A stretch of 64,000 nt of DNA, taken from positions 115,507 through 179,506 of the forward strand of contig NZ_JXKM01000007.1 in NCBI RefSeq assembly GCF_001885905.1, read 5' to 3'. Numbering within the stretch: position 1 is the stretch's first letter; the number at the start of each line of letters is the position of its first letter. The notes below the pieces were generated by a model. It had not been told where the DNA came from and did not search any database. It was given only the letters and a program-made list of their open reading frames with translations. The position numbers and the translations under genes were made by a program. Origin of the DNA: Enterococcus devriesei (GTDB lineage Bacteria; Bacillota; Bacilli; Lactobacillales; Enterococcaceae). Shown here one piece after another: positions 34,705 to 42,826 of the stretch.

Positions 34705-35723
34705 AGCTAAAAATAACAGTGATTTGTAGTGTGGTCTTCTCTCTCTTCTTTTTTCTCTTATTATTCCTAGTCATTTTCTTTGCAGATGATACGGACAGTG
34801 GCGAAAACAACAAGGATTCTTCTATTTCACAAGGCGGTGTGACCGTTTCACCAGAAGTGTTGGCACACCGTCCGTTGATTGAAAAATATGGTAAGGAATA
34901 TGGGATTGAAGACTATGTTTCTTATATCTTAGCCATTATGCAAGTGGAATCGGGCGGTACAGCAGAAGATGTTATGCAAAGTTCCGAATCTTTGGGTTTA
35001 CCGCCCAACAGTTTGAGTACCGAAGAGTCCATCAAACAAGGGGTTAAATATTTCAGTGAATTATTAACCAGTGCAGAACAACAAGGAGTGGATATAGATT
35101 CTGTTATCCAATCTTATAATTATGGCGGTGGCTTTTTAAATTATGTGAGGAGTCATGGGAAAAAATATACCTATGAATTAGCCGAACAGTTTTCTAAAGA
35201 GAAGTCGGGTGGTCAAAAAGCAGACTATCCCAATCCCATAGCCATACCTGTGAATGGTGGTTGGCGATATAACTATGGAAATCAGTTTTATGTTCAGTTG
35301 GTTTCACAATACCTAACCGACACTTCCCCAACAGAATTTGATGATGAAACCGTGCAAGTCATTATGGACGAAGCCTTGAAATACGAAGGGTTTCCCTATG
35401 TCTTTGGAGGGGCGTCGCCTACCACCTCTTTTGATTGTAGTGGCTTAATACAATGGGTGTATGACAAAGCTGGCATTTCTCTCCCTCGTGTCGCCCAAGA
35501 TCAGTATGACGCTACGCAAGAAATCTCTATGGAAGAAGCCCAAGCAGGCGACCTTATCTTCTTTCATTCAACCTATAATGCAGGCACATATGTGACTCAT
35601 GTGGCGATATATTTAGAGGGAAATCGCTTTTATCATGCAGGCGACCCAATCGGTTATGGCGACTTAAGCAGTCGTTATTGGCAAGACCATCTGATTGGGG
35701 CTAGACGTGTTATTCATAACTAA
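34701..35723 (+). CDS. orf14: bifunctional cell-wall hydrolase, Tn916 Orf14 (TcpG) homologue
   Basis: A 340-residue protein: one N-terminal membrane anchor (about 7-28), a lysozyme-like transglycosylase domain (about 55-175; ILAIMQVESGG with catalytic Glu), and a C-terminal NlpC/P60 peptidase (about 215-340) with Cys in TSFDCSGLIQW and His in VTHVAIYLEG. It opens peptidoglycan for assembly of the mating channel. It overlaps orf15 by 4 bp. Confidence 0.93.
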   Translation: MKLKITVICSVVFSLFFFLLLFLVIFFADDTDSGENNKDSSISQGGVTVSPEVLAHRPLIEKYGKEYGIEDYVSYILAIMQVESGGTAEDVMQSSESLGLPPNSLSTEESIKQGVKYFSELLTSAEQQGVDIDSVIQSYNYGGGFLNYVRSHGKKYTYELAEQFSKEKSGGQKADYPNPIAIPVNGGWRYNYGNQFYVQLVSQYLTDTSPTEFDDETVQVIMDEALKYEGFPYVFGGASPTTSFDCSGLIQWVYDKAGISLPRVAQDQYDATQEISMEEAQAGDLIFFHSTYNAGTYVTHVAIYLEGNRFYHAGDPIGYGDLSSRYWQDHLIGARRVIHN

Positions 35724-35739
35724 GAAAGGAATGAATCAA

Positions 35740-36669
35740 ATGATTATAAAAATCGAGCGAAAAGAAAAGAAGGAGAAACCAAAGAAATCTAAAAAACCGA
35801 GCAAGCAAAGAAAAGTTCCGATGATTAAAGTTGGCACGCATAAGAAATTAACCTTTGTTTTATGGGTTTTATTGATTGGTAGTGTCGGATTTGGAATCTA
35901 TAAAAATTTTACTGCCATTGACACTCATACTGTCCGTGAAACAGAAATCATTAAACAGCAGATTGTCGATACCAACCAAGTAGAAAGTTTTGTGAAATCC
36001 TTTGCGAAAGACTACTTTTCGTGGCAACAATCCCAAGAAGCCATTGATAAACGAAATGAAAAATTGACCCATTATTTGACGGAAGAATTGCAGGTATTAA
36101 ATGAAGAAATGATTCGTAAGGATATTCCTACTAGTTCTAGTGTGAACGATATACAGGTGTGGCAGGTTTCTCAAGTGAATGAGAACACCTTTGAGGTACT
36201 GTTTTCTGTTGAACAAGTTATTACCGAAGACAAAGACAAGGAAACTATATCGTCTAGCTTTCATGTGGTTGTCCATATAGATGAATCAGATAATATGGTT
36301 ATTATCAAAAATCCGACAATGAGTAAGAAACCTCAAAAATCGGACTACCAACCCAAACAGCTAGAAAGTGACCATACAGTAGATACAGAAACGATGGACG
36401 AAATCACTAGCTTTTTAGAAACGTTCTTCCAGCTCTATCCTACCGCCACAGAAAAAGAATTGACTTACTATGTAAGTAATCATGTGTTACCTATGATTAA
36501 CAAGGAATATGTTTTCGAGGAATTGGTGAATCCTATCTTTACCAGAAAAGATAACCAAGTAATCGTGAATGTCGCTGTGAAATATTTAGATCAAGAAACA
36601 AAGGCAACCCAAATCTCGCAATTTGAGTTGATATTAGAAAAACAAGATAATTGGAAGATTGTAAAATAA
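35740..36669 (+). CDS. orf13: TcpC-type conjugation protein, Tn916 Orf13 homologue
   Basis: A 309-residue protein: basic Lys-rich N-terminal cytoplasmic stretch, one membrane helix (about 37-55; FVLWVLLIGSVGFGIYKNF), then two NTF2-like extracellular domains. It is the last gene of the transfer operon, followed by a terminator. The ATG at 35740 has AAGAAAGGA at good distance; an ATG at 35731 lies within that site. Confidence 0.9.
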   Translation: MIIKIERKEKKEKPKKSKKPSKQRKVPMIKVGTHKKLTFVLWVLLIGSVGFGIYKNFTAIDTHTVRETEIIKQQIVDTNQVESFVKSFAKDYFSWQQSQEAIDKRNEKLTHYLTEELQVLNEEMIRKDIPTSSSVNDIQVWQVSQVNENTFEVLFSVEQVITEDKDKETISSSFHVVVHIDESDNMVIIKNPTMSKKPQKSDYQPKQLESDHTVDTETMDEITSFLETFFQLYPTATEKELTYYVSNHVLPMINKEYVFEELVNPIFTRKDNQVIVNVAVKYLDQETKATQISQFELILEKQDNWKIVK

Positions 36670-36678
36670 CAAATATTG

Positions 36679-36718
36679 GTACATGATTACAGATACTTTG
36701 TAATCATGTACTCTTTTT
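36679..36718 (+). terminator. terminator of the transfer operon
   Basis: GTACATGATTAC and GTAATCATGTAC form a perfect 12-bp stem followed by T5. It separates orf13 from the tet(M) promoter. Confidence 0.85.
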
Positions 36719-36738
36719 GATAAAAAATTGGAGATTCC

Positions 36739-36767
36739 TTTACAAATATGCTCTTACGTGCTATTAT
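36739..36767 (+). promoter_or_regulatory. tet(M) promoter
   Basis: TTTACA (36739-36744), 17-bp spacer, TATTAT (36762-36767). It is a near-consensus sigma-A promoter at the position known for Tn916 Ptet. Confidence 0.8.
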
Positions 36768-36798
36768 TTAAGTGACTATTTAAAAGGAGTTAATAAAT

Positions 36799-36822
36799 AT
36801 GCGGCAAGGTATTCTTAAATAA
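36799..36822 (+). CDS. seven-residue leader peptide in the tet(M) 5' region
   Basis: ATG with AAAGGAG 9 nt upstream encodes MRQGILK and stops. Its last codons (GGTATTCTTAAA, 36808-36819) are an inverted repeat of TTTAAGAATACC at 36894-36905, so ribosome stalling here could change RNA folding. It is too short to predict by coding statistics; the well-placed ribosome site supports translation. Confidence 0.5.
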   Translation: MRQGILK

Positions 36823-36943
36823 ACTGTCAATTTGATAGCGGGAACAAATAATTAGATGTCCTTTTTTAGGAGGGCTTAGTTTTTTGTACCCAGTTTAAGA
36901 ATACCTTTATCATGTGATTCTAAAGTATCCAGAGAATATCTGT

Positions 36944-37030
36944 ATGCTTTGTATACCTATGGTTATGCATAAAAATCCCAGTGATAAAAGTATTTATCAC
37001 TGGGATTTTTATGCCCTTTTGGGTTTTTGA
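36944..37030 (+). CDS. orf12: tet(M) leader peptide (Tn916 orf12 type)
   Basis: A 28-codon frame (MLCIPMVMHKNPSDK..., ending ALLGF) directly before tet(M). Its codons overlap the attenuator hairpin at 36968-37013. In Tn916, tetracycline-slowed translation of this leader is proposed to let RNA polymerase pass the terminators and express tet(M) and downstream regulators. Confidence 0.75.
   Translation: MLCIPMVMHKNPSDKSIYHWDFYALLGF
36968..37013 (+). terminator. tet(M) attenuator hairpin
   Basis: A 19-bp near-perfect stem (CATAAAAATCCCAGTGATA and its complement) ends in TTTTTATG, within the leader peptide frame just upstream of the tet(M) ribosome site. Confidence 0.8.
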
Positions 37031-37045
37031 ATGGAGGAAAATCAC

Positions 37046-38965
37046 ATGAAAATTATTAATATTGGAGTTTTAGCTCATGTTGATGCAGGAAAAACTACCT
37101 TAACAGAAAGCTTATTATATAACAGTGGAGCGATTACAGAATTAGGAAGCGTGGACAAAGGTACAACGAGGACGGATAATACGCTTTTAGAACGTCAGAG
37201 AGGAATTACAATTCAGACAGGAATAACCTCTTTTCAGTGGGAAAATACGAAGGTGAACATCATAGACACGCCAGGACATATGGATTTCTTAGCAGAAGTA
37301 TATCGTTCATTATCAGTTTTAGATGGGGCAATTCTACTGATTTCTGCAAAAGATGGCGTACAAGCACAAACTCGTATATTATTTCATGCACTTAGGAAAA
37401 TGGGGATTCCCACAATCTTTTTTATCAATAAGATTGACCAAAATGGAATTGATTTATCAACGGTTTATCAGGATATTAAAGAGAAACTTTCTGCCGAAAT
37501 TGTAATCAAACAGAAGGTAGAACTGTATCCTAATATGTGTGTGACGAACTTTACCGAATCTGAACAATGGGATACGGTAATAGAGGGAAACGATGACCTT
37601 TTAGAGAAATATATGTCCGGTAAATCATTAGAAGCATTGGAACTCGAACAAGAGGAAAGCATAAGATTTCAGAATTGTTCTCTGTTCCCTCTTTATCATG
37701 GAAGTGCAAAAAGTAATATAGGGATTGATAACCTTATAGAAGTTATTACTAATAAATTTTATTCATCAACACATCGAGGTCCGTCTGAACTTTGCGGAAA
37801 TGTTTTCAAAATTGAATATACAAAAAAAAGACAACGTCTTGCATATATACGCCTTTATAGTGGAGTACTACATTTACGAGATTCGGTTAGAGTATCAGAA
37901 AAAGAAAAAATAAAAGTTACAGAAATGTATACTTCAATAAATGGTGAATTATGTAAGATTGATAGAGCTTATTCTGGAGAAATTGTTATTTTGCAAAATG
38001 AGTTTTTGAAGTTAAATAGTGTTCTTGGAGATACAAAACTATTGCCACAGAGAAAAAAGATTGAAAATCCGCACCCTCTACTACAAACAACTGTTGAACC
38101 GAGTAAACCTGAACAGAGAGAAATGTTGCTTGATGCCCTTTTGGAAATCTCAGATAGTGATCCGCTTCTACGATATTACGTGGATTCTACGACACATGAA
38201 ATTATACTTTCTTTCTTAGGGAAAGTACAAATGGAAGTGATTAGTGCACTGTTGCAAGAAAAGTATCATGTGGAGATAGAACTAAAAGAGCCTACAGTCA
38301 TTTATATGGAGAGACCGTTAAAAAATGCAGAATATACCATTCACATCGAAGTGCCGCCAAATCCTTTCTGGGCTTCCATTGGTTTATCTGTATCACCGCT
38401 TCCGTTGGGAAGTGGAATGCAGTATGAGAGCTCGGTTTCTCTTGGATACTTAAATCAATCATTTCAAAATGCAGTTATGGAAGGGATACGCTATGGTTGC
38501 GAACAAGGATTATATGGTTGGAATGTGACGGATTGTAAAATCTGTTTTAAGTACGGTTTATACTATAGCCCTGTTAGTACTCCAGCAGATTTTCGGATGC
38601 TTACTCCTATTGTACTGGAGCAAGCCTTTAGAAAAGCTGGAACAGAATTGTTAGAGCCATATCTTAGTTTTAAAGTTTATGCACCACAGGAATATCTTTC
38701 ACGGGCATATAACGATGCTCCCAAATATTGTGCAAATATCGTAAATACTCAACTGAAAAATAATGAGGTCATTATTATTGGAGAAATTCCTGCTCGATGT
38801 ATTCAAGATTATCGCAATGATTTAACTTTTTTTACAAATGGGCTTAGTGTTTGTTTAGCAGAGCTAAAAGGATATCAGGTTACCACTGGCGAACCTGTTT
38901 GCCAGACCCGTCGTCTAAATAGTCGGATAGATAAAGTAAGATATATGTTCAATAAAATAACTTAG
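37046..38965 (+). CDS. tet(M): tetracycline ribosomal protection protein Tet(M)
   Basis: A 639-residue EF-G-like GTPase that removes tetracycline from the ribosome. G motifs are AHVDAGKTT (10-18), DTPGH (about 74) and NKID (about 128). The sequence matches Tet(M), not Tet(S) or Tet(O), in the first 200 residues. The start at 37046 (MKIINIG) has GGAGG 9 nt before it; the in-frame ATG at 37031 contains that ribosome site and is not the start. Scattered differences from the Tn916 allele, for example around [16 protein letters not shown], suggest one of the mosaic alleles. It is intact. Confidence 0.97.
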   Translation: MKIINIGVLAHVDAGKTTLTESLLYNSGAITELGSVDKGTTRTDNTLLERQRGITIQTGITSFQWENTKVNIIDTPGHMDFLAEVYRSLSVLDGAILLISAKDGVQAQTRILFHALRKMGIPTIFFINKIDQNGIDLSTVYQDIKEKLSAEIVIKQKVELYPNMCVTNFTESEQWDTVIEGNDDLLEKYMSGKSLEALELEQEESIRFQNCSLFPLYHGSAKSNIGIDNLIEVITNKFYSSTHRGPSELCGNVFKIEYTKKRQRLAYIRLYSGVLHLRDSVRVSEKEKIKVTEMYTSINGELCKIDRAYSGEIVILQNEFLKLNSVLGDTKLLPQRKKIENPHPLLQTTVEPSKPEQREMLLDALLEISDSDPLLRYYVDSTTHEIILSFLGKVQMEVISALLQEKYHVEIELKEPTVIYMERPLKNAEYTIHIEVPPNPFWASIGLSVSPLPLGSGMQYESSVSLGYLNQSFQNAVMEGIRYGCEQGLYGWNVTDCKICFKYGLYYSPVSTPADFRMLTPIVLEQAFRKAGTELLEPYLSFKVYAPQEYLSRAYNDAPKYCANIVNTQLKNNEVIIIGEIPARCIQDYRNDLTFFTNGLSVCLAELKGYQVTTGEPVCQTRRLNSRIDKVRYMFNKIT

Positions 38966-39062
38966 TGCGTTTTATGTTGTTATATAAATATGGTTTCTTA
39001 TTAAATAAGATGAAATATTCTTTAATATAGATTTGAATTAAAGTGGAAAGGAGGAGATTGTT

Positions 39063-39251
39063 ATTATAAACTACAAGTGGATATTGTGTCCTATTTGTGG
39101 AAATAAAACAAGACTACGAATACGAGTGGATACTATACTTAAAAATTTCCCTTTATACTGCCCCAAATGTAAGAACGAAACTTTAATTAATGTTCAAAAA
39201 ATGAATATAATAACAATCAAAGAGCCAGACGCCAAGACGCAGAGCCGATAA
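39063..39251 (+). CDS. orf6: cysteine-rich KTR-type small protein, Tn916 Orf6 homologue
   Basis: A 62-residue protein with two CxxC pairs (CPICGNKTRLRI and CPKCKNE), a probable zinc ribbon, ending PDAKTQSR as in Orf6. No ATG, GTG or TTG is in frame near the ribosome site AAAGGAGG (39048-39054); the best-spaced codon is ATT at 39063, 8 nt downstream. Initiation at AUU, or loss of a start codon, is therefore implied. Its stop overlaps the terminator at 39241. The function is unknown. Confidence 0.7.
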   Translation: MINYKWILCPICGNKTRLRIRVDTILKNFPLYCPKCKNETLINVQKMNIITIKEPDAKTQSR

Positions 39252-39290
39252 TTTGAGAAATGAAACTCTCATCTTATCGGCTCTTTTTGT
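39241..39290. terminator. terminator between orf6 and orf9
   Basis: AGAGCCGATAA..GAGA/TCTC..TTATCGGCTCT followed by T5, between convergent genes. Confidence 0.85.
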
Positions 39291-39308
39291 TTATCTGAAT
39301 TTTACTGA

Positions 39309-39662
39309 CTAGCCTTCAATATTTCTTGCTTCATTGATACCTTTTGCTAGTGCTTCCATTAAGGATAGTTCTTTGTCTGTAAAGCTATCCATGTATTTTT
39401 CTATCTGTAGCCTTCGAGTGCTTTTTATCAAATTATCTGTAGGTAAGAAAAATTCATCAATAGACACATGGAGTAATGATACAAGATCATAAAGCACCTG
39501 TGTACTTGGGTGTTGCCCTTTATTTTCTATATTTGTTAAATAACGTGGGTCAATTTCAATGATTGTTCCTACTTGTTCACGGGTGAGACCACGTTTTATT
39601 CGAGCCTCTTTAATCGCTAGACCAACGGCTCTAAAATCGTATTTATCTTCTTTTTTACGCAT
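39309..39662 (-). CDS. orf9: XRE-family repressor, Tn916 Orf9 homologue
   Basis: A 117-residue protein with an N-terminal helix-turn-helix (about residues 15-55; [21 protein letters not shown]) and a helical C-terminus. In Tn916 Orf9 represses the orf7 promoter until readthrough from tet(M) makes antisense RNA to it. It is the only leftward gene of the element apart from unsupported frames, consistent with that model. Confidence 0.92.
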   Translation of the reverse strand: MRKKEDKYDFRAVGLAIKEARIKRGLTREQVGTIIEIDPRYLTNIENKGQHPSTQVLYDLVSLLHVSIDEFFLPTDNLIKSTRRLQIEKYMDSFTDKELSLMEALAKGINEARNIEG

Positions 39663-39867
39663 AATAAACCACCTCTATACATTTTACTGTTCCTATCCAA
39701 GTGGAAACAGGTATAGAAAAACGTGTTATGTAGTTTGTGAGTTCTTTTAAGAGCGCTATTATGCTTATGAATGTGATAAATCCAATCTCAAATAGAAAGG
39801 TCGCTGATTTTATTTACCCATACAACTATATAAAATTTAGTTATGCTGCTAAAAAGTAGATAAAATT

Positions 39868-39894
39868 GGCGACTGAATGGAGGTCACAGTCGCC
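39868..39894 (+). promoter_or_regulatory. hairpin that places a ribosome site in its loop
   Basis: GGCGACTG (39868-39875) and CAGTCGCC (39887-39894) pair perfectly. The 11-nt loop contains GGAGG, and the ATG at 39895 follows at once. The structure could either present or occlude the ribosome site. Confidence 0.55.
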
Positions 39895-39966
39895 ATGAAA
39901 AAGATACGTCACTATCTAATTCTCTTAATTAGGTTCTTATCAAAAAAACTTACCCACCTACACTAG
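39895..39966 (+). CDS. short 23-codon frame upstream of orf7 (possible leader)
   Basis: It encodes MKKIRHYLILLIRFLSKKLT... and ends LH: a small basic, amphipathic hydrophobic peptide. Its ribosome site GGAGG is in the loop of the hairpin at 39868-39894, and a terminator follows at 40021. The arrangement suggests a regulatory leader between the orf9 region and orf7, or a small membrane peptide. Not assignable to a family. Confidence 0.4.
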   Translation: MKKIRHYLILLIRFLSKKLTHLH

Positions 39967-40020
39967 ATAAATATGACCATCAATGTGGTTTTACAAATCG
40001 TATAGACAGAACAATTGAAG

Positions 40021-40059
40021 CACATGAACAGAGAAAACAATCTGTTTATGTGTTTTTTT
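40021..40059 (+). terminator. terminator upstream of orf7
   Basis: CACATGAACAGA and TCTGTTTATGTG form a stem followed by T7. It would limit transcription into orf7 unless read through. Confidence 0.75.
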
Positions 40060-40193
40060 GGCTACTTCGTGAATATCTTTTAAGATTTTTCTTCACTTAT
40101 GCAACAAATCCCCCTTTCGTGTCGGGACTTAGTATGAAGGGAGATAAAGAAGTACATGCCACTCCCTTTCACGACAGAAAGGGGGTGAAAAAC

Positions 40194-40616
40194 ATGAAAC
40201 CATCTTCTTTTCAAGAAACCATAGAAAATCAGTTTGACTATATCTGCAAACAAGCCATTGAAGATGAACGGAAAGATTATTTCAAACATCTAAGCAGACT
40301 GTCCAAAAAAGAAGTTTCATTTTCTGAAATAGATAACTACCTTGTCACCTCTTTTTCTACGGTTGATACGTATGTCACTGATTTTCAACTATTCACATTG
40401 TATGGATTAAGAATCAATGTTGAAAGTGATTTGTTAAGCGAAGCCTTACGCCACCTTCCAGAGAACAAGCGGAACATCATTTTACTTCATTATTTTATGG
40501 ATATGAGTGATGTGGAAATTGCAGAATTACTAAATGTAAATCGTTCAACAGTTTATCGTCATCGAATAAGTGGACTAGCCATGATTAAAGAATTCATGAA
40601 GGAGTGTAAAGAATGA
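40194..40616 (+). CDS. orf7: sigma-70-like regulator, Tn916 Orf7 homologue
   Basis: A 140-residue protein with a sigma region-4-type helix-turn-helix near the C-terminus (MSDVEIAELLNVNRSTVYRHR, about residues 100-122). It starts MKPSSFQETIENQFDY as in Tn916 Orf7. In Tn916 orf7 and orf8 drive transcription of int and, after circularisation, of the transfer genes. The ATG at 40194 follows AAAGGGGGTG. The stop overlaps the orf8 start. Confidence 0.9.
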   Translation: MKPSSFQETIENQFDYICKQAIEDERKDYFKHLSRLSKKEVSFSEIDNYLVTSFSTVDTYVTDFQLFTLYGLRINVESDLLSEALRHLPENKRNIILLHYFMDMSDVEIAELLNVNRSTVYRHRISGLAMIKEFMKECKE

Positions 40617-40843
40617 AAACAGCCTATCCAAGGGTTCCCTTCCCCCTCATTGTAAAGGCGACAGATGGCGACGTGGAAGCAATTAATCAGATTGTTAAAC
40701 ATTATCGAGGGTATACCTCAAAACGTTCTTTGCGTCGCATGACAGACGAATATGGCAATTCTCATATGGTTATTGATGAAACCCTACGTGGCAGAATGGA
40801 AACAAAACTCATCACCAAGATTTTAGCGTTCGAAATTAAATAA
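40613..40843 (+). CDS. orf8: helix-turn-helix small protein, Tn916 Orf8 homologue
   Basis: A 76-residue protein (AYPRVPFPLIVKATDGDVEAINQIV...), the usual partner of Orf7, with a helical fold and a basic middle segment SKRSLRRM. ATGA overlap couples it to orf7. It is expected to act with Orf7 in inducing excision and transfer. A hairpin follows the stop. Confidence 0.9.
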   Translation: MKTAYPRVPFPLIVKATDGDVEAINQIVKHYRGYTSKRSLRRMTDEYGNSHMVIDETLRGRMETKLITKILAFEIK

Positions 40844-40857
40844 TCTCATTTTTTCGT

Positions 40858-40886
40858 GGAAGCGTGTTGAACCGTTCCACGCTTCC
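40858..40886 (+). terminator. hairpin after orf8
   Basis: GGAAGCGTG and CACGCTTCC form a perfect 9-bp stem with an 11-nt loop. It has no T run after it, so it may be a weak terminator or a processing site. Confidence 0.5.
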
Positions 40887-41290
40887 CGATTTGGGAGGTT
40901 TGTTATTCCATCAAAGCCTACTGTATGTTCAGTATGTTTTGATAGGCTAACAAGCCAAACGTTCTTTGACAATTGAATAAAGCCAATCGAATACGTTTCG
41001 ATAAGAAAAGAGCCAACGAACTAACACGCCATGATCTATGAAGATAGCGAGCGATTCATGTTAAAACTTCGTAAACAATCTTTAGCAGGATTGTTGCCAT
41101 GACTTTCTTATCGTGATAATGATACTCCCGTATAGCCACAGTCCGAGCGTTAGTAGCGTCGCAGACAATGGGTACGGCTACATGAAAATCATGCAGGGGT
41201 GAAATGCCCGTGAGCTTTGCTAGAGCTGTTCGATTGCTGGGATATTCTTCTCTTGTCAATGTATTATCATAAAAATATTTGATATAATTA
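40887..41290. other. non-coding stretch between orf8 and the recombination module
   Basis: About 400 bp with no convincing gene. It includes TTGACA at 40976-40981 and a GC-richer block (about 41040-41250) rich in short dyads. A leftward 67-codon frame at 41056-41259 lacks a family match or good ribosome site. The stretch may hold the int/xis promoter region or a structured RNA. Confidence 0.35.
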
Positions 41291-41338
41291 TAGGTGAATA
41301 TTGGAGTTTTCCTAGCCTATAATGGGAAAGGAGTAATA

Positions 41339-41539
41339 ATGATAACGGTCACAAAAAAAGATTTAGTTGAGCTAGGATATGGAACTTCTTTTTCAGCAGA
41401 CATCATAAAAAAAGCAAAAGAATTGATGATTACAAAAGGGCATACCTACTATCAATCTCGAAAGTTAGATAGAGTCCCTCGTGAAGCTGTTGAAGAAATT
41501 CTAGGAATTCGGTTTTCAAATGAAAACAGGTCTGAGTAG
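41339..41539 (+). CDS. DUF3173-type small protein, putative excisionase
   Basis: A 66-residue basic protein beginning MITVTKKDLVELGYGTSFSA, containing a winged-helix-like pattern (SADIIKKAKELMITKG...VPREAVEEILG). It lies 26 bp before the integrase, the usual place of a recombination directionality factor. It is not the Tn916 Xis. The ATG at 41339 has AAAGGAG upstream; an earlier in-frame ATG does not. The excision role is inferred from position. Confidence 0.7.
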   Translation: MITVTKKDLVELGYGTSFSADIIKKAKELMITKGHTYYQSRKLDRVPREAVEEILGIRFSNENRSE

Positions 41540-41565
41540 TTTTTGCACAGTAAGGAGTAAAAACT

Positions 41566-42759
41566 ATGGTTAAAGACCCAATAAAAAAAGCAAAGAATGG
41601 AACCTATTATTTTCGTGCAAATCTAGGTTATGATTCTAAAGGAAAAAAAATTCAAAAATATCGTAGTGGATTCACTACTAAAAAAGAAGCAAGAGAAGAA
41701 TATTCAAAACTACTACTGATGAAACCAGAAGAATTAAGTGAGAATAAGGATAAAATGACGTTTAATCATTATATCTTTGAAATTTTTCTTCCATGGTATA
41801 AGACACAGGTAAAGCTCAGAACATATGAAAATCGCTTACCAACTATTAAGAAACATTTCTCTTATTTTGATAAAATGGCTGTTTCCGATATTGAGCCTAT
41901 TGATGTGCAAAATTGGCAACTAAAATTATCAAAGAAATGTAAGTCTTCTTATGTGAGAGCTGTTCAAGGACTATTTTCAGTTGCTATGGATCGAGCAATT
42001 GTCCTTGGGATAACCACCACAAATCCATCTAAGATTATTGGCAATGTGAAAAAGCAAAAGTCTAAAATTGAATTTTGGACAAAAGAAGAATTTGAAAAAG
42101 TAATCTCTCTAATTTATAAAGAAGATTACTATCAACACTTTTTATTTATCTCTCTGTGGTTTTTATTTATGACTGGAATGCGAATTGGTGAAGCTACTGC
42201 CATTCAATGGGAAGATATTGATTTTGACTCTGGAGTACTAACCATCAACAAAACACTTTATTACAAGAATCAATCGGATTATAGATTTGTTGAACCAAAA
42301 ACAAAGGCGAGTGTTCGTCATATTGTATTAGATGAATGTACTCTAAATTATCTATCCGAATGGAAGAAAGCACAACAAAATCTAATTCAGACAGACTTTG
42401 TAATGAGCTATAACGGTATTCCTACCCAAAAACATACGCTAGCACATGCTATTGAACGCTATGCTAAGCTGGCTAGTATTCATCGAATCAGAATTCATGG
42501 TTTACGGCATTCGCATGCTTCCTTGTTAATCAGTATGGGAGAAAACCCACTCATCATTAAAGACCGTTTAGGACATGAAGATATTGAGACGACTTTAGGA
42601 ACGTATGGACATCTTTATCCTAACAGTAATTTTGAGGTAGCTAACAAATTAAATGGAGCCATTTCCTTTAAAGAAGCAAAACAAAATTATGATACTTCAC
42701 CAAAGAATCAATTTACTGTAGACTACTTGCGAAACAAAGAAATGAAAAAAGTGCAATAA
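41566..42759 (+). CDS. int: tyrosine integrase of Tn5801 type (guaA-targeting)
   Basis: A 397-residue tyrosine recombinase: N-terminal AP2-like arm-binding domain (YYFRANLGYDSKGKK), SAM-like core-binding domain (about 65-160), and catalytic domain with Arg206 (GMRIGEA), His311-x-x-Arg314 (HGLRHSH), His337 (LGHEDIETT) and nucleophile Tyr347. It differs from the Tn916 integrase and resembles phage-type integrases. The gene's last codons lie inside the 24-bp direct repeat, next to attR. It is expected to integrate and excise the element at the 3' end of guaA. Confidence 0.93.
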   Translation: MVKDPIKKAKNGTYYFRANLGYDSKGKKIQKYRSGFTTKKEAREEYSKLLLMKPEELSENKDKMTFNHYIFEIFLPWYKTQVKLRTYENRLPTIKKHFSYFDKMAVSDIEPIDVQNWQLKLSKKCKSSYVRAVQGLFSVAMDRAIVLGITTTNPSKIIGNVKKQKSKIEFWTKEEFEKVISLIYKEDYYQHFLFISLWFLFMTGMRIGEATAIQWEDIDFDSGVLTINKTLYYKNQSDYRFVEPKTKASVRHIVLDECTLNYLSEWKKAQQNLIQTDFVMSYNGIPTQKHTLAHAIERYAKLASIHRIRIHGLRHSHASLLISMGENPLIIKDRLGHEDIETTLGTYGHLYPNSNFEVANKLNGAISFKEAKQNYDTSPKNQFTVDYLRNKEMKKVQ

Positions 42760-42769
42760 AAGTGCAGTA
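42746..42769 (+). repeat. 24-bp direct repeat, right copy (possible integrase arm site)
   Basis: Identical to 22319-22342. It overlaps the last codons of int and lies 58 bp inside attR. Confidence 0.65.
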
Positions 42770-42780
42770 AAAAAATAAGA

Positions 42781-42819
42781 AGAGCCAGAAACCCTTGATA
42801 AACAAGGATTTCTGGCTCT
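42781..42819. terminator. bidirectional terminator between int and guaA
   Basis: AGAGCCAGAAA pairs with TTTCTGGCTCT, extended by CCTT/AAGG. It lies inside the element, so the element supplies guaA with a replacement terminator. Confidence 0.8.
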
Positions 42820-42826
42820 CCTACAA

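Noticed and set aside
37046-38965. Calling the resistance gene tet(S), as in the related element Tn6000
   Set aside because: The N-terminal 200 residues match Tet(M), not Tet(S).
41056-41259. Leftward 67-codon frame between orf8 and the recombination genes
   Set aside because: No good ribosome site, no recognised family, and it lies in a structured-looking non-coding block.
41566-42759. Calling the integrase a Tn916 integrase
   Set aside because: Its N-terminus and overall sequence differ from Tn916 Int, and the insertion is site-specific in guaA.
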